Positions 8,236 through 15,757 of a stretch of 64,000 bases of DNA are shown here, in pieces. The stretch covers positions 434,001 to 498,000 of the forward strand of contig WVSN01000001.1 of NCBI GenBank assembly GCA_015689705.1. Reading direction: 5' to 3'. This DNA comes from Rhodobacterales bacterium HKCCE3408 (GTDB lineage Bacteria; Pseudomonadota; Alphaproteobacteria; Rhodobacterales; Rhodobacteraceae). Numbering within the stretch: position 1 is the stretch's first letter; each line of letters opens with the position of its first letter. Made by a program: the position numbers and the translations under genes. Under the pieces are notes generated by a model that did not search any database, had not been told where the DNA came from, and saw nothing but the letters and a program-made list of their open reading frames with translations.

Positions 8236-10275
8236 ATGCGCTGGATCGTCAGGGGAATCATCGCGATCCTGATCGTCTTCGGGATCGGCGTCGGCCTTCT
8301 TTACGCCATCCCCTCGGCTCGCATCGCCGAACTCGCAACCGCACGGCTGTCGGCCGCCACCGGGCGCAGCGTGTCGATCTCGGGCGGCGTCCGCCCGCAG
8401 CTCTGGCCGCATTTCGGGATCGAGGCGCAGGACCTCGTGATCGGCAATCCGGACTGGGTCGGCGACGGCCCGATGCTGAGCGCCGCGCGCCTCGATATCG
8501 GCGTCGCCTGGGCGCCGCTCCTGCGCGGCGACGTCCAGCTCGACGCCCTGCGGCTCGAAGGGCCAAGCATCGTCGTCGTGCGTGGCGCCGACGGGCGGGT
8601 CAGCTGGCAGCTCGAGCCCGATGGCGCGCCCGCGCCGCAGAGTGACGCAGCCGCAACGGGCAGCACCGCGCCCGCGCAAGACAGCCCGTCCCCCGCCCGC
8701 CGCCTCGGCATCGGCCTGGCCGAGATCGTCGGCGGATCGCTCCGCTACATCGACGAGACGACCGGCCAGACGCTCGCCTTCGACAATGTCGATGCGCGGC
8801 TCACCATGCCCGACCCCGACGGCCCGGCCGACCTGGAACTCTCGGTCGGCACCGGGGACGAACGGATCACGCTGACGGCCGATCTCGCCGAAGCCGCGTC
8901 CTTCTTCGCCGGCAATGTCAGCGCAACGGATCTCTCGCTCGACTGGTCCGGCGGCAGCGTCGAATTCGCCGGCCGTGCCGGTCTCGCCCCGGCGCTCGAC
9001 GGCTCGGTGACGCTCGATGTGACCGACCCGTCGCCGCTCCTGTCCCGGTTCGGGATCGCCGCTCCGGACCTGCCGGAAGGCCTCGGCCGCGACCGGATCG
9101 CCGCGTCCGGCAACGTGACCGTCACGAACGAAGGCAGCATTCACCTTCGTGGCGGCGACATCACGCTCGATGGCAACACCGCCACGGCCGAGCTCGACCT
9201 CGTGCCCGGTGCCGAGCGCCCGCTGCTGCGCGGCAACATCTCCGCCGGCCGCATTTCAATGCCCTTCGCCGCACCCGCGCCGGCCCCTGCCTCGGGCGGC
9301 GCGTCCGGTGGCGGAACCGGGGCCACAGCTGCCGCACCATCTGCAACGGGCTGGTCCACCGCGCCCATCGACGCCTCGGGCCTGTATGCGCTCGACACCG
9401 AACTGTCGCTCGCCGCCGAAGAAATCGCTCTCGGCGATGTCGCGCTCGACCTCCTCGCCGCGCGGATCGAATCCGAGGATGGCCGCATGGTCGTCGACCT
9501 GACCCATGCCGGCATCTTCGACGGCGCCGCCTCCGGCCGGTTCGTGCTGAACGGGCGCGGCACCTTCTCCGCCCGGGCCGAGGCGCGGCTGAGCGACATC
9601 GCCCTCAACCCCGCGGTGACGGCGCTGACCGGCTACGACAGGCTCGAGGGCACCGGCTCGGCCGAGATCGAGGCTGTGGCGCAGGGCGGCAGCCTCGCCG
9701 CGCTCATGTCCGATCTCGACGGATCGGGCCGCATCGACCTTGGCGCGGGCGCGATCCGCGGTCTCGACATCGCGGGCATGATCCGCAATTTCGACGCGAA
9801 TTTCCGCGGCGAGGGCGCGCGCACGGTCTACGACTCGGTCACCGCCAGTTTCACCATCGCCGACGGGACGCTCGCCAACGACGACCTCGCACTCGCCGCG
9901 CCCTGGGGCGGTGTCACCGGCCGTGGCCTCGTCGATATCGGCCGCCAGTCGCTCGATTACCTCGTCGTGCCCGGCGTCCTGCGTGGCGATGACGGCGCGG
10001 CCCGCGTCGCCGTGCCCGTCCGGATCGAAGGCCCGTGGCACGATCTCAGCTACACGCCCGACCTTCAGGCGCTGGCCGACCAGGAACTGTCGGACGAAAT
10101 CGACGCGCTGGAATCCCGCGCGACCGACGAATTGCGCGACGTGGTCCGCGAGGAACTTGGCGTCGAGATAGAGGAAGGCGCGAGCCGCGACGAGGCGATC
10201 GACCAGATCGAGGAAGCCATCGGCGACCGCGTCCGCGAAGAGCTCGGCGAAGGTTTGCTGCGCCTGTTCGAGTGA
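8236..10275 (+). CDS. AsmA-family inner-membrane/periplasmic protein
   Basis: 679 residues. One N-terminal membrane anchor (about 5-25) is followed by a long beta-rich periplasmic body typical of AsmA/YhjG-like proteins, a bridge-like group linked to phospholipid transport and outer-membrane biogenesis. A Gly/Ala/Pro-rich linker (about residues 350-375) separates two halves; the conserved late segment DGSGRIDLGAGAIRGLDIA (about 495-513) and the region after it are the recognisable AsmA C-terminal part. The tail ends in an acidic helix. The ATG at 8236 places the anchor at the N-terminus. A transglycosylase gene follows 39 bp downstream. Confidence 0.85.
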   Translation: MRWIVRGIIAILIVFGIGVGLLYAIPSARIAELATARLSAATGRSVSISGGVRPQLWPHFGIEAQDLVIGNPDWVGDGPMLSAARLDIGVAWAPLLRGDVQLDALRLEGPSIVVVRGADGRVSWQLEPDGAPAPQSDAAATGSTAPAQDSPSPARRLGIGLAEIVGGSLRYIDETTGQTLAFDNVDARLTMPDPDGPADLELSVGTGDERITLTADLAEAASFFAGNVSATDLSLDWSGGSVEFAGRAGLAPALDGSVTLDVTDPSPLLSRFGIAAPDLPEGLGRDRIAASGNVTVTNEGSIHLRGGDITLDGNTATAELDLVPGAERPLLRGNISAGRISMPFAAPAPAPASGGASGGGTGATAAAPSATGWSTAPIDASGLYALDTELSLAAEEIALGDVALDLLAARIESEDGRMVVDLTHAGIFDGAASGRFVLNGRGTFSARAEARLSDIALNPAVTALTGYDRLEGTGSAEIEAVAQGGSLAALMSDLDGSGRIDLGAGAIRGLDIAGMIRNFDANFRGEGARTVYDSVTASFTIADGTLANDDLALAAPWGGVTGRGLVDIGRQSLDYLVVPGVLRGDDGAARVAVPVRIEGPWHDLSYTPDLQALADQELSDEIDALESRATDELRDVVREELGVEIEEGASRDEAIDQIEEAIGDRVREELGEGLLRLFE

Positions 10276-10314
10276 TCTGGCGTAGTCAATACGACTCATG
10301 CTAATCTCTCCCGG

Positions 10315-10770
10315 ATGCGGTTGATTTCATTCATTCTTCTCGGCGCGCTCGCCGCCTGTGGCCGGTCCGACCCGCCACCGCCCGCACTTTATCCGGGCGA
10401 AACCGCGGAAATGCTGGCGCTGATCGACGAATATGCCAATCTCTACGCCGTGCCGCCGGCGCTCGTGCATCGCGTGGTCCAGCGCGAAAGCGACTACCGC
10501 CCCGACGCGCGGAACGGGCCGTATTACGGGCTGATGCAGATCCTGCCGCAGACCGCCGCGACGATGGGCCATGACGGCCCGCCCGAGTCGCTGCTCGATC
10601 CCGAAGTGAACCTCCGCTACGCGGTGCGCTACCTGCGCGGGGCCTGGCTCGTGGCCAATGGCGACATGGACGCAGCCGTCATGTGGTATGCGCGCGGCTA
10701 TTACTACGAGGCGCGCAATCGCTGCATGCTGGTTGAAACCGGGCTTCTGGACCGCGAAATCGGCTGCTAG
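10315..10770 (+). CDS. Lytic transglycosylase lipoprotein, short SLT
   Basis: 151 residues: a lipoprotein signal with lipobox (LAAC, Cys15), then almost nothing but the SLT catalytic core. The catalytic glutamate is Glu58 in QRES, followed by GLMQILPQTAATMG. The usual AYNAG segment is changed to WYARGYYYEARN, so substrate handling may differ. It likely trims peptidoglycan from the outer-membrane or inner-membrane face. It follows the AsmA gene closely and ends in a CTAG shared with the convergent TetR-type gene. This is the second lytic transglycosylase in the window. Confidence 0.85.
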   Translation: MRLISFILLGALAACGRSDPPPPALYPGETAEMLALIDEYANLYAVPPALVHRVVQRESDYRPDARNGPYYGLMQILPQTAATMGHDGPPESLLDPEVNLRYAVRYLRGAWLVANGDMDAAVMWYARGYYYEARNRCMLVETGLLDREIGC

Positions 10771-11363
10771 TCCGGGTAGCCGAACTTCGGCATCACCGAC
10801 AGGACGTCATGACGCGGCGCGCCGCTCTCGCCGGTCGGAAACTGGGCTGAAATCGCCAGCATCGCGTAACCGTGGACAAGGCTCCAGACCATCCATTCGG
10901 TCCGCTCCTGCCGGGCCGGACCCTCGGCGCCCGGCCAGTCGAGGCCGGCGGAAATCTCCCGCAGCACGGCGTAACTCGCGCTCGCCGCTTCGCCCAGGGC
11001 GGCGTCCCGGTGTTCGCAGAGGGCAGGCGAGAACATGAGCTGGAAAAGCGCCGGATGCTCGCTGGCGAAGCGGGCATAGCCGGCAGCGGCGGCGCGCAGC
11101 TTATCGTCCCGGGTCGCGCCCGATGTCACTCCGTCGCGCATCGCCTTGGCGTGAAGCCAGAAGCCCTCCGTCGCGATCGCGGTCCAGAGCGCCTTCACCC
11201 CATCGAAGTGATTCTTGGGCGCCGTGTGGCTCACCCCGACGCGCTTGGCGACCGCGCGCAGCGTCAGGCCGTCCAGCCCGTCTTCCTCTAGGATCTCCAG
11301 CCCCGCGACGACCAGGGCCGTGCGAAGATCGCCGTGGTGATACTTTTTCTTCTTTTCCAGCAA
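10767..11363 (-). CDS. TetR-family transcriptional regulator
   Basis: About 198 residues. The N-terminal helix-turn-helix (about 10-55: YHHGDLRTALVVAG...TLRAVAKRVGVSHTAPKNHF) is clear, and the C-terminal half is of the ligand-binding WHG-like type. The TTG at 11363 was chosen because it directly follows AAGGGA at an 8-nt spacing and gives the family-standard KKKKYHHGDLR start; an ATG at 11474 would run through the operators and the divergent gene's start. It very probably represses itself and the divergent membrane operon through the two matching sites between them. The inducer is unknown. Confidence 0.88.
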   Translation of the reverse strand: MLEKKKKYHHGDLRTALVVAGLEILEEDGLDGLTLRAVAKRVGVSHTAPKNHFDGVKALWTAIATEGFWLHAKAMRDGVTSGATRDDKLRAAAAGYARFASEHPALFQLMFSPALCEHRDAALGEAASASYAVLREISAGLDWPGAEGPARQERTEWMVWSLVHGYAMLAISAQFPTGESGAPRHDVLSVMPKFGYPD

Positions 11364-11378
11364 TCGGTTATTCCCTTT

Positions 11379-11397
11379 ATGTTTCCACTGTAAATAT
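11379..11397 (+). promoter_or_regulatory. Operator 1 for the divergent TetR regulator
   Basis: The 19-mer ATGTTTCCACTGTAAATAT matches operator 2 in reverse orientation at 17 of 19 positions. It sits 15 bp upstream of the regulator's TTG start. It also covers a plausible minus-strand -10 (TACAGT, complement of 11387-11392), spaced 17 bp from TGGACA (complement of 11410-11415), so binding here should block the regulator's own promoter. Confidence 0.75.
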
Positions 11398-11430
11398 TTT
11401 CGCTTGCTTTGTCCAGCGGCGGGTGTAGGT

Positions 11431-11449
11431 ATGTTTACAGCGGAAACAT
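11431..11449 (-). promoter_or_regulatory. Operator 2 for the divergent TetR regulator
   Basis: ATGTTTACAGCGGAAACAT on the plus strand; its complement ATGTTTCCGCTGTAAACAT is the near-copy of operator 1. Each site is itself an imperfect palindrome (ATGTTT...AAACAT). The two centres are 52 bp apart, five helical turns, on the same DNA face. The site abuts a possible plus-strand promoter (TTGCTT at 11404-11409, AGGTAT at 11427-11432), so it probably represses the membrane operon starting at 11468. Confidence 0.75.
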
Positions 11450-11467
11450 TGATCGGGAAATTCACCG

Positions 11468-11923
11468 ATGTCACCTCAGGATCTCTTCGGGCTGGCCGGT
11501 ATGGCCGCGATGGCGGGATGGGCGCTGCTCATCCTCGGACCGCGGCGTTACCGGTGGCTTAACGCCATCCCCATGTGGATCATTCCGGCGGCGATATCGG
11601 CCCTCTATGGCTGGATCGTCCTGACGCGGTTCTCCGGTCTCGGCGGCGGCTTCGACAGCATCGCCTCGGTCCGGACGCTCTTCGCCTCGGACTGGGCACT
11701 GCTCGCCGGATGGGTCCACTACCTCGCCTTCGACCTGCTGGTCGGCGCGGTGATGGCCGCGCGCATGGACCGGGCCGGGATCGGCCGCATCGTGCAGGCG
11801 CCGATCCTCGTCTCGATCTTCATGCTCGGCCCGCTCGGCTTCCTCCTCGCGCTCGCGACCGAAACCGGTCTGCGCGCCCGGCTTCTTCCCTCCATGACCG
11901 CAAAGGTGATCTCCCATGCCTGA
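11468..11923 (+). CDS. ABA4-like membrane protein (DUF4281 type)
   Basis: 151 residues with four hydrophobic segments (about 5-24, 34-54, 77-98, 109-133). The GWVHYLAFDLLVGAVMAARMDRAG stretch and the GPLGFLLAL tail resemble the ABA4-like family, named for a plant plastid protein needed for neoxanthin formation; bacterial roles are not established. It is the first gene behind operator 2 and overlaps the next membrane gene by 8 nt, so the two form one operon under the divergent TetR regulator. The ATG at 11468 is the first start after the operators. Confidence 0.75.
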   Translation: MSPQDLFGLAGMAAMAGWALLILGPRRYRWLNAIPMWIIPAAISALYGWIVLTRFSGLGGGFDSIASVRTLFASDWALLAGWVHYLAFDLLVGAVMAARMDRAGIGRIVQAPILVSIFMLGPLGFLLALATETGLRARLLPSMTAKVISHA

Positions 11924-12719
11924 CCTCACCCTGTCCGCGCCCGCACCGGCCCCGTCGCCCTTCCGCGTCCTCGCCACCCTGTCGGTCGTGCTGATCGGCC
12001 TCGCACTTCTCTGGTCGGTGGGCGAAATCCGCATGGTCGATGGGGCGCCGGTCTGGATGAAGCCCCTGAAATTCGCGCTCAGCTTCGCAGTCCTGTTCGG
12101 CACCATCGCGCTGGTCGAGGATCGGCTGAGCCCGCGCGTCCGCGACGGTTGGCCGCTTCGCATCGTCGCCTGGGTCATGGCCGCGGCCTTTCTCGCCGAG
12201 ATGGCCTACATGATCTACCAGGGCGCGCGGGGCGAGGCGTCGCATTTCAACTTTTCGACCCCGTTCCACACCTTCATGTACACGGTCGTGATGGCCGCCG
12301 GAGCCGTGTCGCTCGTCGCCTCGGTCGGCGTGATCGGCTGGATCGTGAAGCGTGACCGCGACGCCGATCTGTCGCCGGTCCTGCGCGAGGCGATCTGGCT
12401 CGGCTTCGGGCTCAGCTTCGTCCTGACGATGATCGTGGCCGGCTACATGAGCAACTCCGGCGGCCATTTCACCGGCCTCCATCCCGAGGGCGCACCGACG
12501 CTTCCGCTGATGGGCTGGTCGGGCGTCACCGGAGACCTGCGGCCGGCACATTTCCTGTCGCTCCACGCCATGCAGGTGCTTCCGCTTCTCGCCCTCTGGC
12601 TTGGCTCGCGGCCGGGCGGGGTGCGTGTGGTGCGGATCGCGGCCGTGGGCTACGCGGCACTGACCCTCGCGGTCTTCGGTCAGGCGCTTCTCGGACTGCC
12701 GCTGATACCGCTCGGGTGA
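11916..12719 (+). CDS. Polytopic membrane protein of unknown function
   Basis: 267 residues with about seven transmembrane segments (near 20-37, 50-66, 84-101, 120-145, 162-180, 207-226, 236-262). Conserved-looking polar features include MKPLKFALSF near the first loop, FHTFMYTV, SGGHFTG and a RPAHFLSLHAMQ segment. The histidines in membrane positions could be metal or haem ligands, but no known haem motif is complete. I do not recognise a named family. It is translationally coupled to the ABA4-like gene and shares its TetR control. The transcript ends at the hairpin at 12733-12764. Confidence 0.75.
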   Translation: MPDLTLSAPAPAPSPFRVLATLSVVLIGLALLWSVGEIRMVDGAPVWMKPLKFALSFAVLFGTIALVEDRLSPRVRDGWPLRIVAWVMAAAFLAEMAYMIYQGARGEASHFNFSTPFHTFMYTVVMAAGAVSLVASVGVIGWIVKRDRDADLSPVLREAIWLGFGLSFVLTMIVAGYMSNSGGHFTGLHPEGAPTLPLMGWSGVTGDLRPAHFLSLHAMQVLPLLALWLGSRPGGVRVVRIAAVGYAALTLAVFGQALLGLPLIPLG

Positions 12720-12732
12720 TATTCAGAAATGA

Positions 12733-12764
12733 ATGGCAGACGCCCGGATCGGGGCTTCTGCCAT
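12733..12764. terminator. Bidirectional terminator hairpin
   Basis: Outer arms ATGGCAGA (12733-12740) and TCTGCCAT (12757-12764) are perfectly complementary, with an inner GCCC/GGGC stem and a 6-nt loop. It lies between two convergent genes, the membrane operon and the DUF2218 gene. There is no long T run on either side, so termination strength is uncertain. Confidence 0.6.
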
Positions 12765-12803
12765 AAAGAATGTGAATAGCTTAACGCAGTATGAACGCCA
12801 CGC

Positions 12804-13088
12804 TCAGGCCGCGTGCCACTCCGGCGCGGCAAGGTCCTCGCGGAAGGCGAAGCGTTCGAGATGGCGCCAGAGCACATCCTGGCCACGTGCCACCTGGTCG
12901 GTCGTGTCGGCCGTCACCGTCATCGTCAGGGCCGCGGAGTCGGCTGCGAGATCGGCGGTGAAGCCGTCGAATTCGATCCGGCCGGAGGCCGCGTCGAAGG
13001 TCACGGGGCGCTTGTGCCCGAAATGCTTGGCGAGCTGCTGGAGATAGCCGCTCGCTTTCGGGGTCTCGACGGAAACGGTGGATTTCAT
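12804..13088 (-). CDS. DUF2218-type small protein
   Basis: 94 residues, cytoplasmic, function unknown. The opening STVSVETPKASGYLQQLAKHFGHKRPV and the end in DVLWRHLERFAFRE match the DUF2218 family, small proteins often found beside siderophore or metal genes; nothing of that kind is next to it here. A single-strand alpha/beta fold is likely. The start has ATG at 13088 with few alternatives. The region just upstream (13089-13125) contains the near-palindrome TGACTATTAATGTCA, possibly an operator. It is convergent with the membrane-protein operon. Confidence 0.8.
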   Translation of the reverse strand: MKSTVSVETPKASGYLQQLAKHFGHKRPVTFDAASGRIEFDGFTADLAADSAALTMTVTADTTDQVARGQDVLWRHLERFAFREDLAAPEWHAA

Positions 13089-13148
13089 GGGGTCGGCCTA
13101 TCCTGACTATTAATGTCAGAATAGGTCAGGCCGCCCCGATCCGCAAGA

Positions 13149-13721
13149 TCAGCGGCGCCGGTCGCGGCGCGAACTCATCGGCTGGAAGGCCACGCCCACA
13201 TGCGCCTCGCAATAGGGTTTTCCCTGCTGCACCGGCAGGCCGCAGAAATAGAAATCCTCGGTCGCCGGGTCGCCGATCGGCCATTTGCAGGTCCGTTCGG
13301 TCAGTTCCATCAGGCTGATTTTCTTGGCCTTTTTCTCGATCTCGCTCACCTTTGCCAGGGCTTCGGGGCTGATTTCGTTTGCAGAAGGCTGCGGCGGCAG
13401 CGGCTGGCCCGCGGGTACGACCGATTTGCGGATCGGCGTGACGTTCGCGGGGCGGGCAGGCGCCTCCTCGGCGGGTTCGGGGCGCGACGGCGCGTCGGCC
13501 TTGGCCGCCGGCTTGGCCTCGGGCTGCGGCGCGGGCTTGGCCTTCGGTTCCTCGACCGGCTTGCCTGACCCCGACGTGCGGTTCGACAGGCCGAGCCTGT
13601 GGACCTTCCCGATCACCGCGTTCCGCGTCACCCCGCCGAGTTCCTTGGCGATCTGGCTCGCCGACTGTCCCTCGGACCACATCCGCTTCAGCGTCTCGAC
13701 GCGCTCGTCGGTCCACGACAT
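13149..13721 (-). CDS. gcrA: GcrA cell-cycle regulator
   Basis: 190 residues. The N-terminal 45 residues (WTDERVETLKRMWSEGQSAS...GGVTRNAVIGKVHRLGL) are the GcrA DNA-binding domain. A long Pro/Ala/Lys-rich linker (about 50-120) follows, then the C-terminal part (about 135-185) containing CKWPIGDP and FYFCGLPV, the segment that binds sigma-70 region 2. In alphaproteobacteria GcrA activates promoters whose GANTC sites are methylated by CcrM. Two adjacent ATGs exist; the second (13721) has the better spacing from AGGAG and gives the family's MSWTDERV start. Confidence 0.93.
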   Translation of the reverse strand: MSWTDERVETLKRMWSEGQSASQIAKELGGVTRNAVIGKVHRLGLSNRTSGSGKPVEEPKAKPAPQPEAKPAAKADAPSRPEPAEEAPARPANVTPIRKSVVPAGQPLPPQPSANEISPEALAKVSEIEKKAKKISLMELTERTCKWPIGDPATEDFYFCGLPVQQGKPYCEAHVGVAFQPMSSRRDRRR

Positions 13722-13866
13722 CATGCTCTCCTGCATCGTTCTTGCCTTCGATCGTCCGGTCTGTTTCGAAACGAGGCATATGGCCACGGGACGATCGGAT
13801 GTGAAGCCCTAGTCTAGCTGTCTGGAAGCGGGATACAAGCGACGCCCGAGACGCGAGGAGACAGGT

Positions 13867-14685
13867 ATGGCCGAACAGGGATTCACGGGACTGGCTGGCA
13901 TGGGCGCCCGGCGCTTCGGGCGGGTCAACTGGCTCGGGCTGCGGACGCTCATCATGCGCGAAGTGTCGCGGTTCATGAGCGTCTGGACCCAGACACTGCT
14001 GGCGCCGCTCGCCACGGCGGGTCTCTTCATCCTGATCTTCTCTCTCGCTATCGGGCCGCAGCGGGGCGACGTGATGGGGATGCCGTTCCTGCATTTCATC
14101 GCGCCCGGCATCCTGATGATGACGGTGATCCAGAACGCCTTCGCCAACACCTCGTCTTCGCTGATGATCGCGAAGGTGCAGGGCAACATCGTCGACACGC
14201 TGATGCCGCCGCTGTCGCCGCTCGAAATGCTGATCGGCTACATCGCCGGTGGTGCGATGCGGGGGCTTCTGGTCGCGGTCTTCGTGGCGCTTGTCCTGTT
14301 CCCGCTCGTCGGGATCTGGGTCGCGCATCCGCTCTGGGCGATCCTGTTCGTGCTGCTCGGCTCGTCCTTCCTGGGCGGGCTCGGCCTCATCGCCGCGATC
14401 CACGCGCAGAAATTCGACCAGATCGCCGCGATCACGAACTTCATCGTGGTGCCGCTGAGCTTCCTGTCCGGCACGTTCTATTCGATCGAGACGCTGCCGC
14501 CGGTCATGGCGACGCTGAGCCATGCCAACCCGGTCTTCTACCTGATCGACGGCGTGCGCTACGGCGTCCTCGGCGTGTCCGACAGCCCGCCGCTCCGCGG
14601 GCTTCTCGTCGCCGGCCTCGGCACGGCCATCGTGCTCTGGGTCGCCTGGCGGATGTTCAAGTCCGGCTACCGGCTGAAGACCTGA
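13867..14685 (+). CDS. ABC-2 type transporter permease
   Basis: 272 residues with six membrane segments and the ABC-2 layout seen in NodJ/YadH-type exporters (MREVSRFMSVWTQTLLAPLATAGLFILIF; later FIVVPLSFLSGTFYSIETLP). It would form the membrane channel of an exporter, typically for polysaccharide, lipid or drug. The matching ATPase is not next to it: gcrA lies upstream and argF downstream, both on the other strand. The ATPase must be elsewhere or shared. GAGGAGACAGGT precedes ATG 13867. Tandem hairpins follow the stop. Confidence 0.88.
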   Translation: MAEQGFTGLAGMGARRFGRVNWLGLRTLIMREVSRFMSVWTQTLLAPLATAGLFILIFSLAIGPQRGDVMGMPFLHFIAPGILMMTVIQNAFANTSSSLMIAKVQGNIVDTLMPPLSPLEMLIGYIAGGAMRGLLVAVFVALVLFPLVGIWVAHPLWAILFVLLGSSFLGGLGLIAAIHAQKFDQIAAITNFIVVPLSFLSGTFYSIETLPPVMATLSHANPVFYLIDGVRYGVLGVSDSPPLRGLLVAGLGTAIVLWVAWRMFKSGYRLKT

Positions 14686-14688
14686 CGC

Positions 14689-14740
14689 ACATCCTTGTTC
14701 AAGGATGTGGCGCGGTGAATTTTCCTGAGGAGGAAAATTC
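14689..14740. terminator. Two tandem hairpins between convergent genes
   Basis: Hairpin 1: ACATCCTTG (14689-14697), TT, CAAGGATGT (14700-14708). Hairpin 2: GAATTTTCCT (14717-14726), GAGG loop, AGGAAAATTC (14731-14740). Both are perfect. They fill the gap between the ABC permease (stop 14685) and argF (stop 14744). The AT-rich arms of hairpin 2 give U stretches on either strand, so it can act for both genes. Confidence 0.7.
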
Positions 14741-14743
14741 GGG

Positions 14744-15670
14744 TCAGACGCCGAGGCAGTAGCGCATGATCGCCTTCTGCGCGTGCAGCCGGTTCTCGGC
14801 CTCGTCGAAGACGACCGAATTCGGCCCGTCCATGACCTCGTTTGTCGCCTCCTCGCCGCGATGCGCGGGCAGGCAGTGCATGAACAGCGCGTCCGGCTTG
14901 GCGTGCTTCATCAGCTCGGCATTGACCTGGTAGGGGCGGAGCTGGTTGTGGCGCCGTTCCTTCGCCGTCTGGCTGTCATGCATCGAGATCCAGGTGTCGG
15001 TGACGACGAGATCGGCGCCCGTGACCGCGCGTTCGGGGTTGCGGTCGATGTCGACGGTGACGCCCTTCGCGCGGGCGGCGTCGATGAAGCCGCGCTCCGG
15101 GTCCAGCGTTTCGGGGCCGGAGAAGGTCAGATCGAAGCCGAACTGCCCGGCCGCGTGCGCGAAGCTGGCGAAGACGTTGTTGCCGTCGCCGCACCAGGTC
15201 ACCTTGCGGCCCGCGATCGGGCCGCGGTGTTCTTCGAAGGTCATCACGTCGGCCATGATCTGGCAGGGATGGGTGCGGTTCGTCAGCCCGTTGATGACGG
15301 GAACGGTCGCGTGTTCGGCCATCTCGAGCAGCGTGTCCTCCTCGAAGGTGCGGATCATGATGAGATCGACGTAGCGCGACATCACGCGGGCGGTGTCGGC
15401 GATGGTCTCGCCATGGCCGAGCTGCATCTCGCCGCCGGAAAGGACGAGGGTCTGGCCGCCCATCTGGCGGACGCCGACATCGAAGCTGACGCGGGTGCGG
15501 GTTGAGGGCTTCTCGAAGATCAGCGCGACCATCCGCCCGGCGAGCGGCTGGTCGTCATCCGGCGTGCCCTTGGGCCGGCCGGCTCGGGCCGATTTCATCG
15601 CCGCGGCCTGGTCGATGATCGACCTCAGGGCGGCCGGATCGGTCTTGTCGATATCGAGGAAGTGGTTCAT
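14744..15670 (-). CDS. argF: Ornithine carbamoyltransferase
   Basis: Makes citrulline from ornithine and carbamoyl phosphate in arginine synthesis; cytoplasmic trimer. 308 residues, normal length. The carbamoyl-phosphate loop STRTR is at 56-60, HPCQ at 134-137, and the ornithine-side [10 protein letters not shown] at 265-274. It follows argD on the same strand, separated by 87 bp holding an intergenic hairpin element, so it may be transcribed with argD or partly attenuated there. It ends at the tandem hairpins shared with the ABC permease. Confidence 0.97.
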   Translation of the reverse strand: MNHFLDIDKTDPAALRSIIDQAAAMKSARAGRPKGTPDDDQPLAGRMVALIFEKPSTRTRVSFDVGVRQMGGQTLVLSGGEMQLGHGETIADTARVMSRYVDLIMIRTFEEDTLLEMAEHATVPVINGLTNRTHPCQIMADVMTFEEHRGPIAGRKVTWCGDGNNVFASFAHAAGQFGFDLTFSGPETLDPERGFIDAARAKGVTVDIDRNPERAVTGADLVVTDTWISMHDSQTAKERRHNQLRPYQVNAELMKHAKPDALFMHCLPAHRGEEATNEVMDGPNSVVFDEAENRLHAQKAIMRYCLGV

Positions 15671-15700
15671 CGGGCGGGCTTTTCGTCTGGCGGCGGAAGC

Positions 15701-15754
15701 GAGGGGGTCGTCGACCCCCTCGCGCTCCCCCGGAGTATTTCCGGAAAGATGAAG
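15701..15754. repeat. Rhodobacterales-type intergenic element
   Basis: Within the argD-argF spacer. A 9-bp stem GAGGGGGTC (15701-15709) / GACCCCCTC (15713-15721) lies beside CGGAGTATTTCCGG (15731-15744), itself a short inverted repeat (CCGGA...TCCGG), followed by AAAGATGAAG. From memory, close variants of this hairpin plus CGGAGTATTT block recur between genes of Rhodobacteraceae genomes. It may act as a 3'-end or RNA-stability element; only one copy is in this window. Confidence 0.5.
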
Positions 15755-15757
15755 AGG

